Shown: positions 1 through 6,528 of the stretch, one piece after another
Position numbering within the stretch: position 1 is the first letter of the stretch
Layout: every line of letters begins with the position of its first letter
Source of the DNA: Rhodospirillales bacterium
Lineage (GTDB): Bacteria; Pseudomonadota; Alphaproteobacteria; Acetobacterales; Acetobacteraceae
Length of the DNA stretch: 12,517 nt
Direction of reading: 5' to 3'
Assembly: GCA_018971455.1 (NCBI GenBank)
Contig: JAGXAV010000020.1
Coordinates: 1 to 12,517, forward strand
The notes under the pieces: model-generated
Told to the model about the DNA's origin: nothing
Seen by the model: only the letters and a program-made list of their open reading frames with translations
The model's database searches: none
Made by a program: the position numbers and the translations under genes

Positions 1-133
1 GCACCGCATCGCCCGCGGGGGGTTCGATCTTGATGACGTCGGCGCCGGCATCGCCGAGCAGCTGCGTGCCGATCGGCCCCAGCACCGTGTTGGTGAGGTC
101 GATGACCCGCACGCCCGCCAGCGGCCCGCCCAT
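1..133 (-). CDS. CaiB/BaiF family CoA-transferase, N-terminal fragment (cut by window edge)
   Basis: The 44 visible residues begin [15 protein letters not shown] and continue through [19 protein letters not shown] to PPAGDAV. This is the usual N-terminus of CaiB/BaiF (class III) CoA-transferases: a 'PLxGVRVxDLT' strand, then the '[18 protein letters not shown]' nucleotide/CoA-binding turn. The family moves CoA between an acyl-CoA and a free carboxylic acid through an aspartyl-CoA thioester. The catalytic Asp lies further on, outside the window, so the substrate cannot be inferred. The ATG is 3 bases after the uppP stop on the same strand, so the two genes are probably cotranscribed and perhaps translationally coupled. 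No good ribosome-binding site is visible apart from a weak AGG close to the start. The family call is solid; the specific function is unknown. Confidence 0.85.
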   Translation of the reverse strand, partial: MGGPLAGVRVIDLTNTVLGPIGTQLLGDAGADVIKIEPPAGDAV

Positions 134-136
134 CGC

Positions 137-970
137 CTACACCAGCGCGAGATAGCCGAGTGCGGCGAGCCCGACGGCGATGCAGTAATAGGCAAAGGGG
201 TTGAGCGCCCATTCATCGTGGTTGCGGAAGTAGCGCATGAGGAACCAGGTGCTCGCCCAGGCGGTGCCGCCGGCGAACAGCGCGGCCAGCACCGCCAGCG
301 GCAGCACGCCGTGCGGCACGCCCGCGTGCAGCAGCTTGGGCACCTCCAGCACGGTCGCGCCGAAGATGATCGGCGTGGCAATGAGGAAGGAGAAATGCGC
401 CGCCCCCTCGTGATCGATGCCGCGCAGCAGCCCGCCGGTGATCGTCGCGCCGGAGCGCGAGATGCCGGGGATCAGCGCCGTGCACTGCCACAGCCCGATG
501 ACCAGCGCGTCCTTGATGGTGAGCGAGGCGAGCGGGCGATGGCCAAGCGTGCGGATGCGCTCGCCGGCCAGCAGCAGCGCGCCGTTGATCACCAGGAAGA
601 AGGCGGCCACGCTGGGCGCGCCGAACAGATGGCGGAAGAATTTCTCCAGCGCGAAGCCGACGATGACCGCGGGGATGGTGGCAACGACGATGAGCAGGAA
701 GACGCGCCGGCTCTCGGCGACGTGATGCGGATCGGCCAGCCCCAGAACGCCGCGCAGGATGGCCCACCAATCGGTCCAGAAATAGACCAGCAATGCGGTC
801 GCCGTGCCCAGGTGCAGCATCACCAGGAAGGGCAGGAAGGAGGGGCCGTGCTGGTCCAGATGCCACCCCAGCACCGCCGGCAGCACCACGGCGTGGCCCA
901 GGCTGCTGACCGGGAAGAGCTCCGTCGCCCCCTGCAGGATGGCGATCACGATGGCCTGAAGCGTGTGCAT
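137..970 (-). CDS. uppP: Undecaprenyl-diphosphatase (UppP/BacA family)
   Basis: 277 residues, an integral membrane enzyme that dephosphorylates undecaprenyl pyrophosphate, recycling the lipid carrier used for peptidoglycan and other surface polymers; excess gives bacitracin resistance. Visible family motifs are Q13-x3-E17 in QGATELFPVSSLGH (the conserved (E/Q)xxxE region, with H26) and PGISRSGATI around 168-177, with the catalytic Arg at about 172. Several hydrophobic segments span the rest (about 48-64, 91-108, 121-135, 155-168 and the last 60 residues). The start at 970 is chosen because MHTLQAIVIAILQG matches the family N-terminus; the frame stays open upstream, but that extension is Ala/Pro/Arg-rich and has no family likeness. 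An AAGGA lies 12 bases upstream, a rather long spacing. The CoA-transferase gene follows after 3 bases. The LFPVSSLGH form, rather than FLPVSSTGH, is a variant I associate with alphaproteobacteria. Confidence 0.95.
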   Translation of the reverse strand: MHTLQAIVIAILQGATELFPVSSLGHAVVLPAVLGWHLDQHGPSFLPFLVMLHLGTATALLVYFWTDWWAILRGVLGLADPHHVAESRRVFLLIVVATIPAVIVGFALEKFFRHLFGAPSVAAFFLVINGALLLAGERIRTLGHRPLASLTIKDALVIGLWQCTALIPGISRSGATITGGLLRGIDHEGAAHFSFLIATPIIFGATVLEVPKLLHAGVPHGVLPLAVLAALFAGGTAWASTWFLMRYFRNHDEWALNPFAYYCIAVGLAALGYLALV

Positions 971-1139
971 GGGGCAGGCGGGTCCTTGTGGCGGGGTGGT
1001 TCGGGCGGGCGGCCGGGTCGCGCGTTGGTGGCCGAATCCGGGCAGTTTGGCAATCCCGCCGGGTGCTTGACCGCCGCCCGCCGTCGCCCTCTGATGCGTC
1101 GCCCCGGGGATCGGCCCGGCACCAGCGGGAGCGCGCGCA

Positions 1140-1910
1140 ATGGGACGTACCTTCACGGCCGCTGCCTTTGCAGCCTTGCTAGCCTGCCTGCCCGGCCTGG
1201 CCTCGGCGGAGGGGCTCGCCGCCATCAAGCAGGCCGGCGTGCTGCGCATCGGCACCACGGGCGATTACAAGCCCTTCAGCTATCGCGGCGCCGACGGCGC
1301 GCTGGTGGGGGCCGACATCACCATGGCCAAGGCGCTGGCGGCCGATCTCGGCGTCAAGGCCGAGTTCGTGCCGACCACGTGGAAGACGCTGCTGCCCGAT
1401 TTCCAGGCCGGCAGGTTCGACATCGCGGTGGGCGGCATCACCCTCAATCCGGTGCGCGCCGCGGCCGGCGATTTCTCGGTGCCCAATGTCAGCGACGGCA
1501 AGCGCCCGATCGTGCGCTGCGCCGACGCCGCCAGATACACCTCGCTCGCCGCGATCGACCAGAAGCCGGTGCGCGTGGTGACCAATTCCGGCGGCACCAA
1601 CGACACTTTCGCCCACGCCAGTTTCCACCAGGCGCAGATCATCGTCTGGCCGGATAACCGCACCATCTTCGACGAGCTGGTCACCGACAAGGCGGATGTG
1701 ATGGTCACCGACGGGGTCGAGGTCGATCTGCAATCCAAGCTGCATCCCGGCGTGCTCTGCCCGGCCAAGGTGGCCAGCCCGTTCACGCATTTCGAGGATG
1801 GCTACCTGATGCAGAAGGACCCTGCCCTCAAGCAGGCGGTCGACGCCTTCATGACCAGGAGCCTCGCCGACGGCACCTGGAAGCGCGCGCTGGACGCGGC
1901 GATGCAGTAG
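1140..1910 (+). CDS. pheC: Periplasmic cyclohexadienyl dehydratase-like protein (PheC type, SBP_bac_3 fold)
   Basis: 256 residues. The fold is that of a family-3 solute-binding protein, but the sequence tracks Pseudomonas PheC, the periplasmic cyclohexadienyl (prephenate/arogenate) dehydratase. GVLRIGTTGDYKPFSYR (34-49), GGTND (151-155), PDNRTIF (171-177) and TDGVEVDLQSKLHP (190-203) all have close counterparts in PheC as I recall it. The Glu in TDGVE (E194) sits where PheC has its catalytic Glu. C127 and C207 match the two PheC cysteines and may form a disulphide. A signal peptide is clear (hydrophobic 6-20, probable cleavage after ASA at 23), so it acts in the periplasm. GGGAG lies 8 bases before the ATG, which sets the start. 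No ABC permease or ATPase gene is adjacent, which favours an enzyme over a transport receptor. An amino-acid-binding protein remains the alternative. Confidence 0.78.
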   Translation: MGRTFTAAAFAALLACLPGLASAEGLAAIKQAGVLRIGTTGDYKPFSYRGADGALVGADITMAKALAADLGVKAEFVPTTWKTLLPDFQAGRFDIAVGGITLNPVRAAAGDFSVPNVSDGKRPIVRCADAARYTSLAAIDQKPVRVVTNSGGTNDTFAHASFHQAQIIVWPDNRTIFDELVTDKADVMVTDGVEVDLQSKLHPGVLCPAKVASPFTHFEDGYLMQKDPALKQAVDAFMTRSLADGTWKRALDAAMQ

Positions 1911-1948
1911 GCAGCGGCGGGATCGCGGCCGGCCAGGGGGCGGCGGCC

Positions 1949-3157
1949 ATGCGCACCGTCCTGGCCGTGCTGATCTTCGTGGCGACCTATGCGGTGGTGG
2001 CGGCGGGGCGCGTGCCGGGCCTGCGCATCGATCGTGCGGGGGCGGCTTTCCTCGGCGGCGTGCTGATGGTGGCGGCGGGCGCGCTGAGCCTCGACCAGGC
2101 CTACGCGGCCATCGATTTCGACACCGTCGCCCTGCTGCTGGGCATGATGATCGTGGTCGCCAATCTGCGCCTCGCCGGATTCTTCGCGCTGGTCACCGCC
2201 TTCGTGGTCGGGCGCGCGCGCCACCCGTTGCAGATCCTGGCCGGCGTGGTGCTGACCAGCGGCGTGCTCTCGGCCTTTCTCGTCAACGACACGATCTGCC
2301 TGGTGCTGACGCCGCTGGTGCTCGACATCGTGCTGCATCTGCGGCGGGACCCGGTGCCCTATGTGCTGGCGATCGCGCTGGCGTCGAATATCGGCAGCAC
2401 GGCAACCATCACCGGCAATCCGCAGAACATGATTATCGGTAGCCTGTCGCATATCGCCTATGGCGATTTTGCCGCGTCCCTGGCGCCGGTGGCGGCACTC
2501 GGGCTGCTGCTCGCGTTCCTGCTCATCGCCCTGCTGTGGCGCAGCGAATTCGCCTGGCACCTGCGCCTGGCCGCCACGCCGCCGCCGATCCGCATCCACG
2601 GAGCCCTGATCGCCAAGAGCCTCGTCGTGGTCGCGGGCCTCGTGGCGGCCTTCTTCGCGGGCGTGCGCCCGGCCGAGGCGGCCCTGGTCGCAGGCGCGCT
2701 GCTGCTGCCCAGCCGGGCCGTGAAGGTGGGCCGCATGTACGCCGACATCGACTGGACGCTGCTGCTGATGTTCGCCGGCCTCTTCGTCGTCGTGGCCGGC
2801 ATCGAGCGGACGCTGCTGACGCCGGAGGCCGTGCGCCGCCTCGCCGTGCTGCATCTGAACGACATGCCGGTGCTCGGCGTGGCGACGGCGCTGCTGTCCA
2901 ACCTGGTCAGCAACGTGCCGGCGGTGCTGGTGCTGAAGCCCTTCATCACCGGCCTCGCCGACCCGCAGCGCGCCTGGAAGGTGGTGGCGATGGCGGCCAC
3001 GCTGGCCGGCAATTTCACCCTCCTCGGCTCGGTCGCCAACCTCATCGTCGTCCAGCGCGCCCGCGCGCGCGGCGTCGCCATCGGCTTCTGGAGCTATTTC
3101 GCCGTCGGCGCGCCGCTGACCGCGCTGAGCATCCTGGCGGGTCTGGCGCTGCTGTGA
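1949..3157 (+). CDS. SLC13/ArsB-NhaD superfamily permease (YbiR-like anion transporter)
   Basis: 402 residues, almost entirely hydrophobic, with about 10-12 predicted membrane segments. The two inverted halves typical of the ion-transporter superfamily are visible. The first half has LVNDTICLVLTPL (111-123) and SNIGSTATITGNPQN (146-160). The second has VSNVPAVLVLKPF (320-332) and AGNFTLLGSVANLIV (353-367). These paired re-entrant-loop motifs (Asn/Asp-x-Thr and GNPQN / GSxANLIV) are shared by ArsB, NhaD, CitM and DASS carriers. The substrate cannot be read from sequence; candidates are dicarboxylates, other anions, or Na+/H+ exchange. It starts 38 bases after the pheC-like gene, with a purine-rich AGGGGGCGG before the ATG, and the SDR gene follows 29 bases after its stop, so all three are probably one transcript. 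It is not close kin to the Acr3 pump at the other end of the window, which belongs to a different family. Confidence 0.82.
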   Translation: MRTVLAVLIFVATYAVVAAGRVPGLRIDRAGAAFLGGVLMVAAGALSLDQAYAAIDFDTVALLLGMMIVVANLRLAGFFALVTAFVVGRARHPLQILAGVVLTSGVLSAFLVNDTICLVLTPLVLDIVLHLRRDPVPYVLAIALASNIGSTATITGNPQNMIIGSLSHIAYGDFAASLAPVAALGLLLAFLLIALLWRSEFAWHLRLAATPPPIRIHGALIAKSLVVVAGLVAAFFAGVRPAEAALVAGALLLPSRAVKVGRMYADIDWTLLLMFAGLFVVVAGIERTLLTPEAVRRLAVLHLNDMPVLGVATALLSNLVSNVPAVLVLKPFITGLADPQRAWKVVAMAATLAGNFTLLGSVANLIVVQRARARGVAIGFWSYFAVGAPLTALSILAGLALL

Positions 3158-3186
3158 CAGGCTGGCCCGAACACCGGGAGGGCGCC

Positions 3187-3975
3187 ATGGCGTCACTGTT
3201 CGATCTGAGCGGGAAAGTCGCCGTCATCACCGGCGCCTCGAAGGGCATCGGGCGGGCGATCGCGCTGCGCATGGCCGAGCACGGCGCGCGCGTCGTCGTC
3301 TCCAGCCGCAAGCAGGACGGTTGCGACGCGGTGGTGGCCGAGATCATCGCGCGCGGCGGCACGGCGATCACCAAGACCTGCAATATCGGCCGCAAGGAGG
3401 AGCTTCAGGCCCTTGCCGATGCCGCACTGGCCGCCTGGGGGCGGATCGACATCCTGGTCTGCAATGCCGCGGTCAATCCGCATTTCGGCCCCGGGCTGAC
3501 CGTGCCGGACGATGCGTATGACCGCATCATGGCCTCCAACGTCCGGAGCAATTTCTGGCTCTGCAACATGGTGCTGCCCGGCATGGCGGCGCAGGGCGGC
3601 GGGGCGGTGGTGATCATTTCCTCGATCGCCGGGCTGCGCGGCTCCACGCAGCTTGGCATCTACGCGCTGTCCAAGGCCGCCGACATGCAGCTCGCCCGCA
3701 ACCTCGCGGTCGAGTGGGGCCCGCGCAACATCCGCGCCAACTGCATCGCCCCCGGCCTGGTGCGCACCGATTTCGCCCGCGCCCTGTGGGAGGACCCCGC
3801 CAACCTCAAGCGCCGCACGCGCGACACCCCGCTGCTGCGCATCGGCGAGCCGGACGAGATCGCCGGGGCGGCGGTGTTTCTCGCCTCGCGGGCCGGCAGC
3901 TTCATGACCGGCCAGACCATGGTGATCGATGGCGGCGTCACCGTGGGCGCCCCGCTGCCGGGGGCGGGGGAGTAG
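3187..3975 (+). CDS. Short-chain dehydrogenase/reductase (classical SDR, NAD(P)-dependent)
   Basis: 262 residues, the normal length for a classical SDR. The cofactor motif TGASKGIG spans 15-22, NAA is at 93-95, the active-site tetrad is N118, S146, Y159 and K163 (YALSK), and the PG turn APGLVRTDF follows at about 190. An Arg-Lys pair at the end of strand two (SSRK, 39-42) suggests NADP(H) preference, which is inference. The C-terminal FMTGQTMVIDGG is the usual SDR ending. The start is set by GGGAGG (3176-3181) just upstream of the ATG; the frame is open further upstream, but that sequence overlaps the permease gene and is Arg/Ala-rich noise. It follows the permease by 29 bases. The likely reaction is reduction of a ketone or oxidation of a secondary alcohol; substrate unknown. 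It resembles the DHRS4-like or fatty-acid/CoA-ester subgroup, a weak impression. Its 3' end faces the DsbA-like gene with only 25 bases between. Confidence 0.93.
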   Translation: MASLFDLSGKVAVITGASKGIGRAIALRMAEHGARVVVSSRKQDGCDAVVAEIIARGGTAITKTCNIGRKEELQALADAALAAWGRIDILVCNAAVNPHFGPGLTVPDDAYDRIMASNVRSNFWLCNMVLPGMAAQGGGAVVIISSIAGLRGSTQLGIYALSKAADMQLARNLAVEWGPRNIRANCIAPGLVRTDFARALWEDPANLKRRTRDTPLLRIGEPDEIAGAAVFLASRAGSFMTGQTMVIDGGVTVGAPLPGAGE

Positions 3976-4000
3976 CGGCGGGACGTTCCGGGCCGCGCGC

Positions 4001-4669
4001 CTAAAGCTCCTCGGCCTCGACCACGGCGACGTCGATCAGCCGCTCGATCACCTCGCTCTCCTGCGCGCCGGCGATGGCGTGGCGGCCGGCGATGACGAAG
4101 CACGGCACGCCGTTGATGCCGAGCCGGTGGGCGCGCAGGTTTTCGGCATGGACGATTTCGATGTCGGTGTCGCCGTAGAGGAAGCAGCGCGCCGCCGTGC
4201 CGTCGAGCCCGATGCCGCTGGCGATGTCGAGCAGCACGGACACATCGCCGATGTCGCGCCCCTCGGCGAAATGCGCGGCGAACAGCGCCTCGACCAACTC
4301 GGTGCCGAGCCCGAAGCCCGTCCCCCAGCGCACCAGGCGGTGGGCATCGACCGAGGAGGGGGTGCGGCGGATGCGCTCGAAGGCGAACACCATGCCCTCC
4401 GCCCGGCCGAGCTCGCCGATCGAGTGGTAGAGGCGCCGCGCGCGTTCCTCGCCGCCGAATTTGCGCACCACGTAATCCGCCCGCGCCATGCCGGTGCGCG
4501 GCATGTCCGGGTTGAGCAGGAAGGGCCGCCAGGCGATGTCGAACAGCAGATCAGGCCGCCGGCGCAGGGTGCGCAGCAGGCGGCGCAGGCCGAGATAGCA
4601 CCAGGGGCACACTAGATCGTGCACCACCTCGATCGACAGGCGCGCCTTGGCCGGAGCGAGAACGTTCAT
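4001..4669 (-). CDS. DsbA/FrnE-like thiol oxidoreductase, 2-hydroxychromene-2-carboxylate isomerase-like
   Basis: 222 residues. It has the thioredoxin-fold CPWC redox motif (C21-x2-C24) in VHDLVCPWCYLGLRRL, an inserted helical domain (about 65-165) and the cis-proline loop NGVPCFVI (P189) followed by AIAGAQ. This layout matches the FrnE-type DsbA family (polyketide oxidoreductase-like, cytosolic in known cases). There is no signal peptide, so a cytoplasmic thiol-disulphide or isomerase role is expected. A Cys directly after the cis-proline (C190) is unusual; that place is normally an aromatic or aliphatic residue. The ATG at 4669 has no clear Shine-Dalgarno upstream, so the start is less certain, but only about 12 residues precede the first strand, as expected. 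It lies 54 bases after the LysR gene on the same strand and may be read from the same message. Confidence 0.85.
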   Translation of the reverse strand: MNVLAPAKARLSIEVVHDLVCPWCYLGLRRLLRTLRRRPDLLFDIAWRPFLLNPDMPRTGMARADYVVRKFGGEERARRLYHSIGELGRAEGMVFAFERIRRTPSSVDAHRLVRWGTGFGLGTELVEALFAAHFAEGRDIGDVSVLLDIASGIGLDGTAARCFLYGDTDIEIVHAENLRAHRLGINGVPCFVIAGRHAIAGAQESEVIERLIDVAVVEAEEL

Positions 4670-4723
4670 GACAGTTCAGTATCGGCCCCGCCGGCGGGCG
4701 CGCGCAAGCGGCAAAAATCGGCC

Positions 4724-5641
4724 CTACGGCGTGCCGCCATAGGCGGAGATCACCGGGTCGAGGCGGAATTCGTCCACCAGGAAGTCGATCACCGCGCGGG
4801 TGCGGGGCGCCAGGAAGCGCCGCGAGGGATAGACCACCGAAATCGGCAGCTGGCGCGGGGTCCAGGCCTTCAGCACGCGTTGCAGCCGGCCGCGGCGCAC
4901 CGTGTCGCCGATCATCCAGCTCGGCAGCAGCGCGATGCCGATGCCGGTCAGCGTCGCCTCCATCACCGCCTCGATGCTGTTGACGCGCAGCCGCCCGGTG
5001 ACCTCCACCGGGGCGGGCCCGTCGGCGCCCATGAAGCTCCAGGTGTTCGGTGTCTGGCCGCGGGTGAAGATGACGCAGTCATGCCCCGCCAGATCGGCCG
5101 GGTGCTGCGGCGTGCCACGGCGCGCCAGATATTCCGGCGCGGCCACCGCCTGGCTCGCGGTCATGCCGACGCGGCGGGCGACCAGGGCGGCATCGCTGAT
5201 CGCGCCCACCCGCAGCGACAGGTCGAGCCCCTCCTGCACCATGTCCACCACGTCGTCGGTCAGCAGCAGCTCGACGGCAAGCTCCGGATAGCGGTCCAGC
5301 AGCAGGCCGATGCGCGGCGCGATGTAGAGCCGGCCGAACACCGATGGCGCGCCGAGGCGCACCAGCCCGGCCGCGGCGGTGCGGCGGCGGCCGATCGCCG
5401 CCTCCGTCTCCTCGACCGCCTCGACCACCAGGCGGGCATGGGTGAGGAAGTCGGTGCCGTCCTCGGTCAGCCGCAAGCTGCGCGTGCTGCGTTGCAGCAG
5501 ACGGGCGCCCAGATGGTCCTCCAGCGCTGCGATCTGGCGCGAAACGGCGGGCTGGGTGGCGCCCACCTCGCGCGCGACGGCGGAGAAGCTGCCGGTTTCG
5601 GCGATGCGGATGAAGGTGCGGAAGGCGGCCAGAAGATCCAT
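4724..5641 (-). CDS. LysR family transcriptional regulator
   Basis: 305 residues from the ATG at 5641. The N-terminus is a standard LysR winged helix-turn-helix: MDLLAAFRTFIRIAETGSFS then AREVGATQPAVSRQIAALE (about 24-42), followed by the LG(A)RLLQRSTRSLRLTEDG wing. The remainder is the periplasmic-binding-like effector domain. A GTG six codons upstream (5659) is also open; I prefer the ATG because MDLLxxFxxFxxIAExGSF is how this group usually begins. Neither has a strong Shine-Dalgarno. It is divergent from the peroxiredoxin-like gene with 135 bases between. In this family that arrangement commonly means the protein controls both the neighbour and itself. The gap holds two copies of a small inverted repeat. 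The effector is unknown; redox or electrophile stress is a guess from the neighbours. Confidence 0.93.
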   Translation of the reverse strand: MDLLAAFRTFIRIAETGSFSAVAREVGATQPAVSRQIAALEDHLGARLLQRSTRSLRLTEDGTDFLTHARLVVEAVEETEAAIGRRRTAAAGLVRLGAPSVFGRLYIAPRIGLLLDRYPELAVELLLTDDVVDMVQEGLDLSLRVGAISDAALVARRVGMTASQAVAAPEYLARRGTPQHPADLAGHDCVIFTRGQTPNTWSFMGADGPAPVEVTGRLRVNSIEAVMEATLTGIGIALLPSWMIGDTVRRGRLQRVLKAWTPRQLPISVVYPSRRFLAPRTRAVIDFLVDEFRLDPVISAYGGTP

Positions 5642-5659
5642 GAGCTCATACTTCAGCAC

Positions 5660-5695
5660 ATCAATATCATCGGAAGGATGGGTATTAACATCATC
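5660..5695. repeat. AT-rich 12-bp imperfect direct repeat in the LysR/redoxin gap
   Basis: ATCAATATCATC (5660-5671) and ATTAACATCATC (5684-5695) match at 10 of 12 positions with starts 24 bases apart. They lie in the least GC-rich part of this gap, just upstream of the LysR start, and flank the first inverted repeat. The arrangement fits a regulator-binding or promoter region; no clean -35/-10 pair could be assigned. Confidence 0.45.
5668..5681. promoter_or_regulatory. Inverted repeat, copy 1, candidate LysR operator
   Basis: CATC-GGAAG-GATG (5668-5680), plus a following G, is a 4-bp-arm inverted repeat. It recurs 66 bases downstream as CATC-GGAA-GATG with one base less in the centre. Two copies of the same small dyad between a LysR gene and its divergent neighbour suggest an operator pair. 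The family's T-N11-A core cannot be assigned with certainty. Confidence 0.4.
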
Positions 5696-5732
5696 GCCCG
5701 CATGCGCGATATGTGGCGAGGAAATTCAAGCC

Positions 5733-5746
5733 CCATCGGAAGATGG
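5733..5746 (+). promoter_or_regulatory. Inverted repeat, copy 2; also a GGAA-loop hairpin in the redoxin leader
   Basis: CCATC-GGAA-GATGG is a perfect 5-bp stem closed by GGAA, a GNRA-type tetraloop if transcribed. It lies 30 bases before the redoxin ATG. It repeats the CATCGGAA...GATGG core seen at 5668, so it may be a DNA operator half, an RNA hairpin in the leader, or both. Confidence 0.4.
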
Positions 5747-5776
5747 CAGGGTGGCGCGAAAGCGCAGGAGCGTGCG

Positions 5777-6451
5777 ATGGACAGCCTGGCCTCGCAATTG
5801 GAGATGTTTCTCGACGCGCTGCTCGAGCGCGTGGACCCGAAAACCGCAGCTCTACTGCAACGCACCCATGCCGAGCTGCTCGCCCATGACTATCCGCACC
5901 ATGCGGTGGGCGAGGGCCAGATCGCGCCGGATTTCACCTTGCCGGACCAGCACGGCCGGCCGGTTTCGCTGCATGAGGCGCTGGCCCGCGGGCCGGTGGT
6001 GCTGACCTTCTTCCGTGGCGGCTGGTGTCCGTTCTGCAGCATCGCGCTGCGCGCCCTGAACCGGGTGCTGCCGAAGCTCCGGCGGCAGGGCGCGAGCCTG
6101 CTGGCGATTTCGCCGCAGACCCCCGACCAGAGCCTGTCAACCGCTGAGCGCAACGCGCTGTGCTTCCCGGTGTTGTCGGATGCCGGCAACGCGGTGGCGC
6201 GCCGCTACGGGCTGGTCTGGAAGCTCGATGCCGATTACCGGGCCCTCTATGAGCGGCTCGGCCATGACCTGCCGCGGATCAACGGCACACCCGGTTGGGA
6301 ATTGCCGGTCGCGGCCGGCTATGTGATCGACACGGACGGGCGGGTGGCGCTCGCCCGCGTCGATCCGCGCGTCCATCGGCGCCTGGAGCCGGAGGAGGCG
6401 CTGGAGGCCGTGCTGCGTCTGCACGCCCGGCACGCCGAACCGACGGAGTAG
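5777..6451 (+). CDS. Peroxiredoxin-like (AhpC/TSA family) thiol protein
   Basis: 224 residues. A helical N-terminal stretch (1-45) precedes the redoxin core GQIAPDFTLPDQHGRPVSL (47-65). The active site is FFRGGWCPFCS with C84-x2-C87, and a further Cys is at C129. In typical peroxiredoxins the peroxidatic Cys sits in PxxxTxxC; here Gly-Gly-Trp replaces the Pro/Thr arrangement and the site reads CPFC, closer to thioredoxin. That is the pattern of the 'peroxiredoxin-like' subfamily, for which peroxidase activity is plausible but not certain. There is no signal peptide, so it is cytoplasmic. AGGAG (5766-5770), 6 bases before the ATG, fixes the start; the frame is open far upstream but runs antisense through the LysR gene and is meaningless. 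It is divergent from the LysR gene and probably controlled by it. The GST gene follows 77 bases later. Confidence 0.88.
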   Translation: MDSLASQLEMFLDALLERVDPKTAALLQRTHAELLAHDYPHHAVGEGQIAPDFTLPDQHGRPVSLHEALARGPVVLTFFRGGWCPFCSIALRALNRVLPKLRRQGASLLAISPQTPDQSLSTAERNALCFPVLSDAGNAVARRYGLVWKLDADYRALYERLGHDLPRINGTPGWELPVAAGYVIDTDGRVALARVDPRVHRRLEPEEALEAVLRLHARHAEPTE

Positions 6452-6465
6452 CCATCGGCAAGGAA

Positions 6466-6494
6466 CGGCGGGCGTGACGATGCGCGCCCCGCCG
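6466..6494 (+). terminator. GC hairpin after the redoxin gene (weak terminator candidate)
   Basis: CGGCGGGCG (6466-6474) can pair with CGCCCCGCCG (6485-6494) with one bulged C and a 10-base loop. It begins 14 bases after the redoxin stop. No T-run follows, so it may only attenuate or stabilise the message. Confidence 0.3.
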
Positions 6495-6498
6495 CCTA

Positions 6499-6514
6499 GA
6501 TTGCTCCGGCAATC
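6499..6514. repeat. Perfect 6-bp inverted repeat immediately before the GST ribosome-binding site
   Basis: GATTGC-TCCG-GCAATC is a perfect dyad ending two bases before the GGGGAG Shine-Dalgarno (6516-6521) of the GST gene. It could be an operator or a small hairpin that limits ribosome access. A TAGATT overlapping its left edge is a possible -10 element, a weak suggestion. Confidence 0.4.
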
Positions 6515-6528
6515 CGGGGAGTCCGTGC

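Noticed and set aside
218..1657. 479-codon plus-strand open frame across uppP and the start of pheC
   Set aside because: Composition is Gln/Arg/Gly/Asp-rich with no recognisable domain. It is a shadow of the GC-rich uppP gene on the other strand.
1140..1910. Calling this gene an ABC transporter amino-acid receptor
   Set aside because: No permease or ATPase genes adjoin it, and the residues match PheC better. Kept as the stated alternative.
1949..3157. Calling this permease ArsB because an ars operon is present in the window
   Set aside because: It lies about 7 kb from the ars operon, which has its own Acr3. The sequence supports only the broad SLC13/ArsB-NhaD superfamily.
2536..3186. Upstream extension of the SDR frame
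   Set aside because: It overlaps the permease in another frame and is Arg/Ala/Gly noise. The SDR starts at 3187 behind GGGAGG.
1802..3196. 464-codon minus-strand open frame opposite the permease gene
   Set aside because: His/Gln/Arg-rich low-complexity translation, typical of the antisense of a GC-rich membrane protein gene. The plus strand encodes clear transporter motifs.
4619..5776. Large upstream extension of the redoxin frame
   Set aside because: It runs antisense through the LysR gene and lacks family sequence; AGGAG at 5766 marks the true start at 5777.
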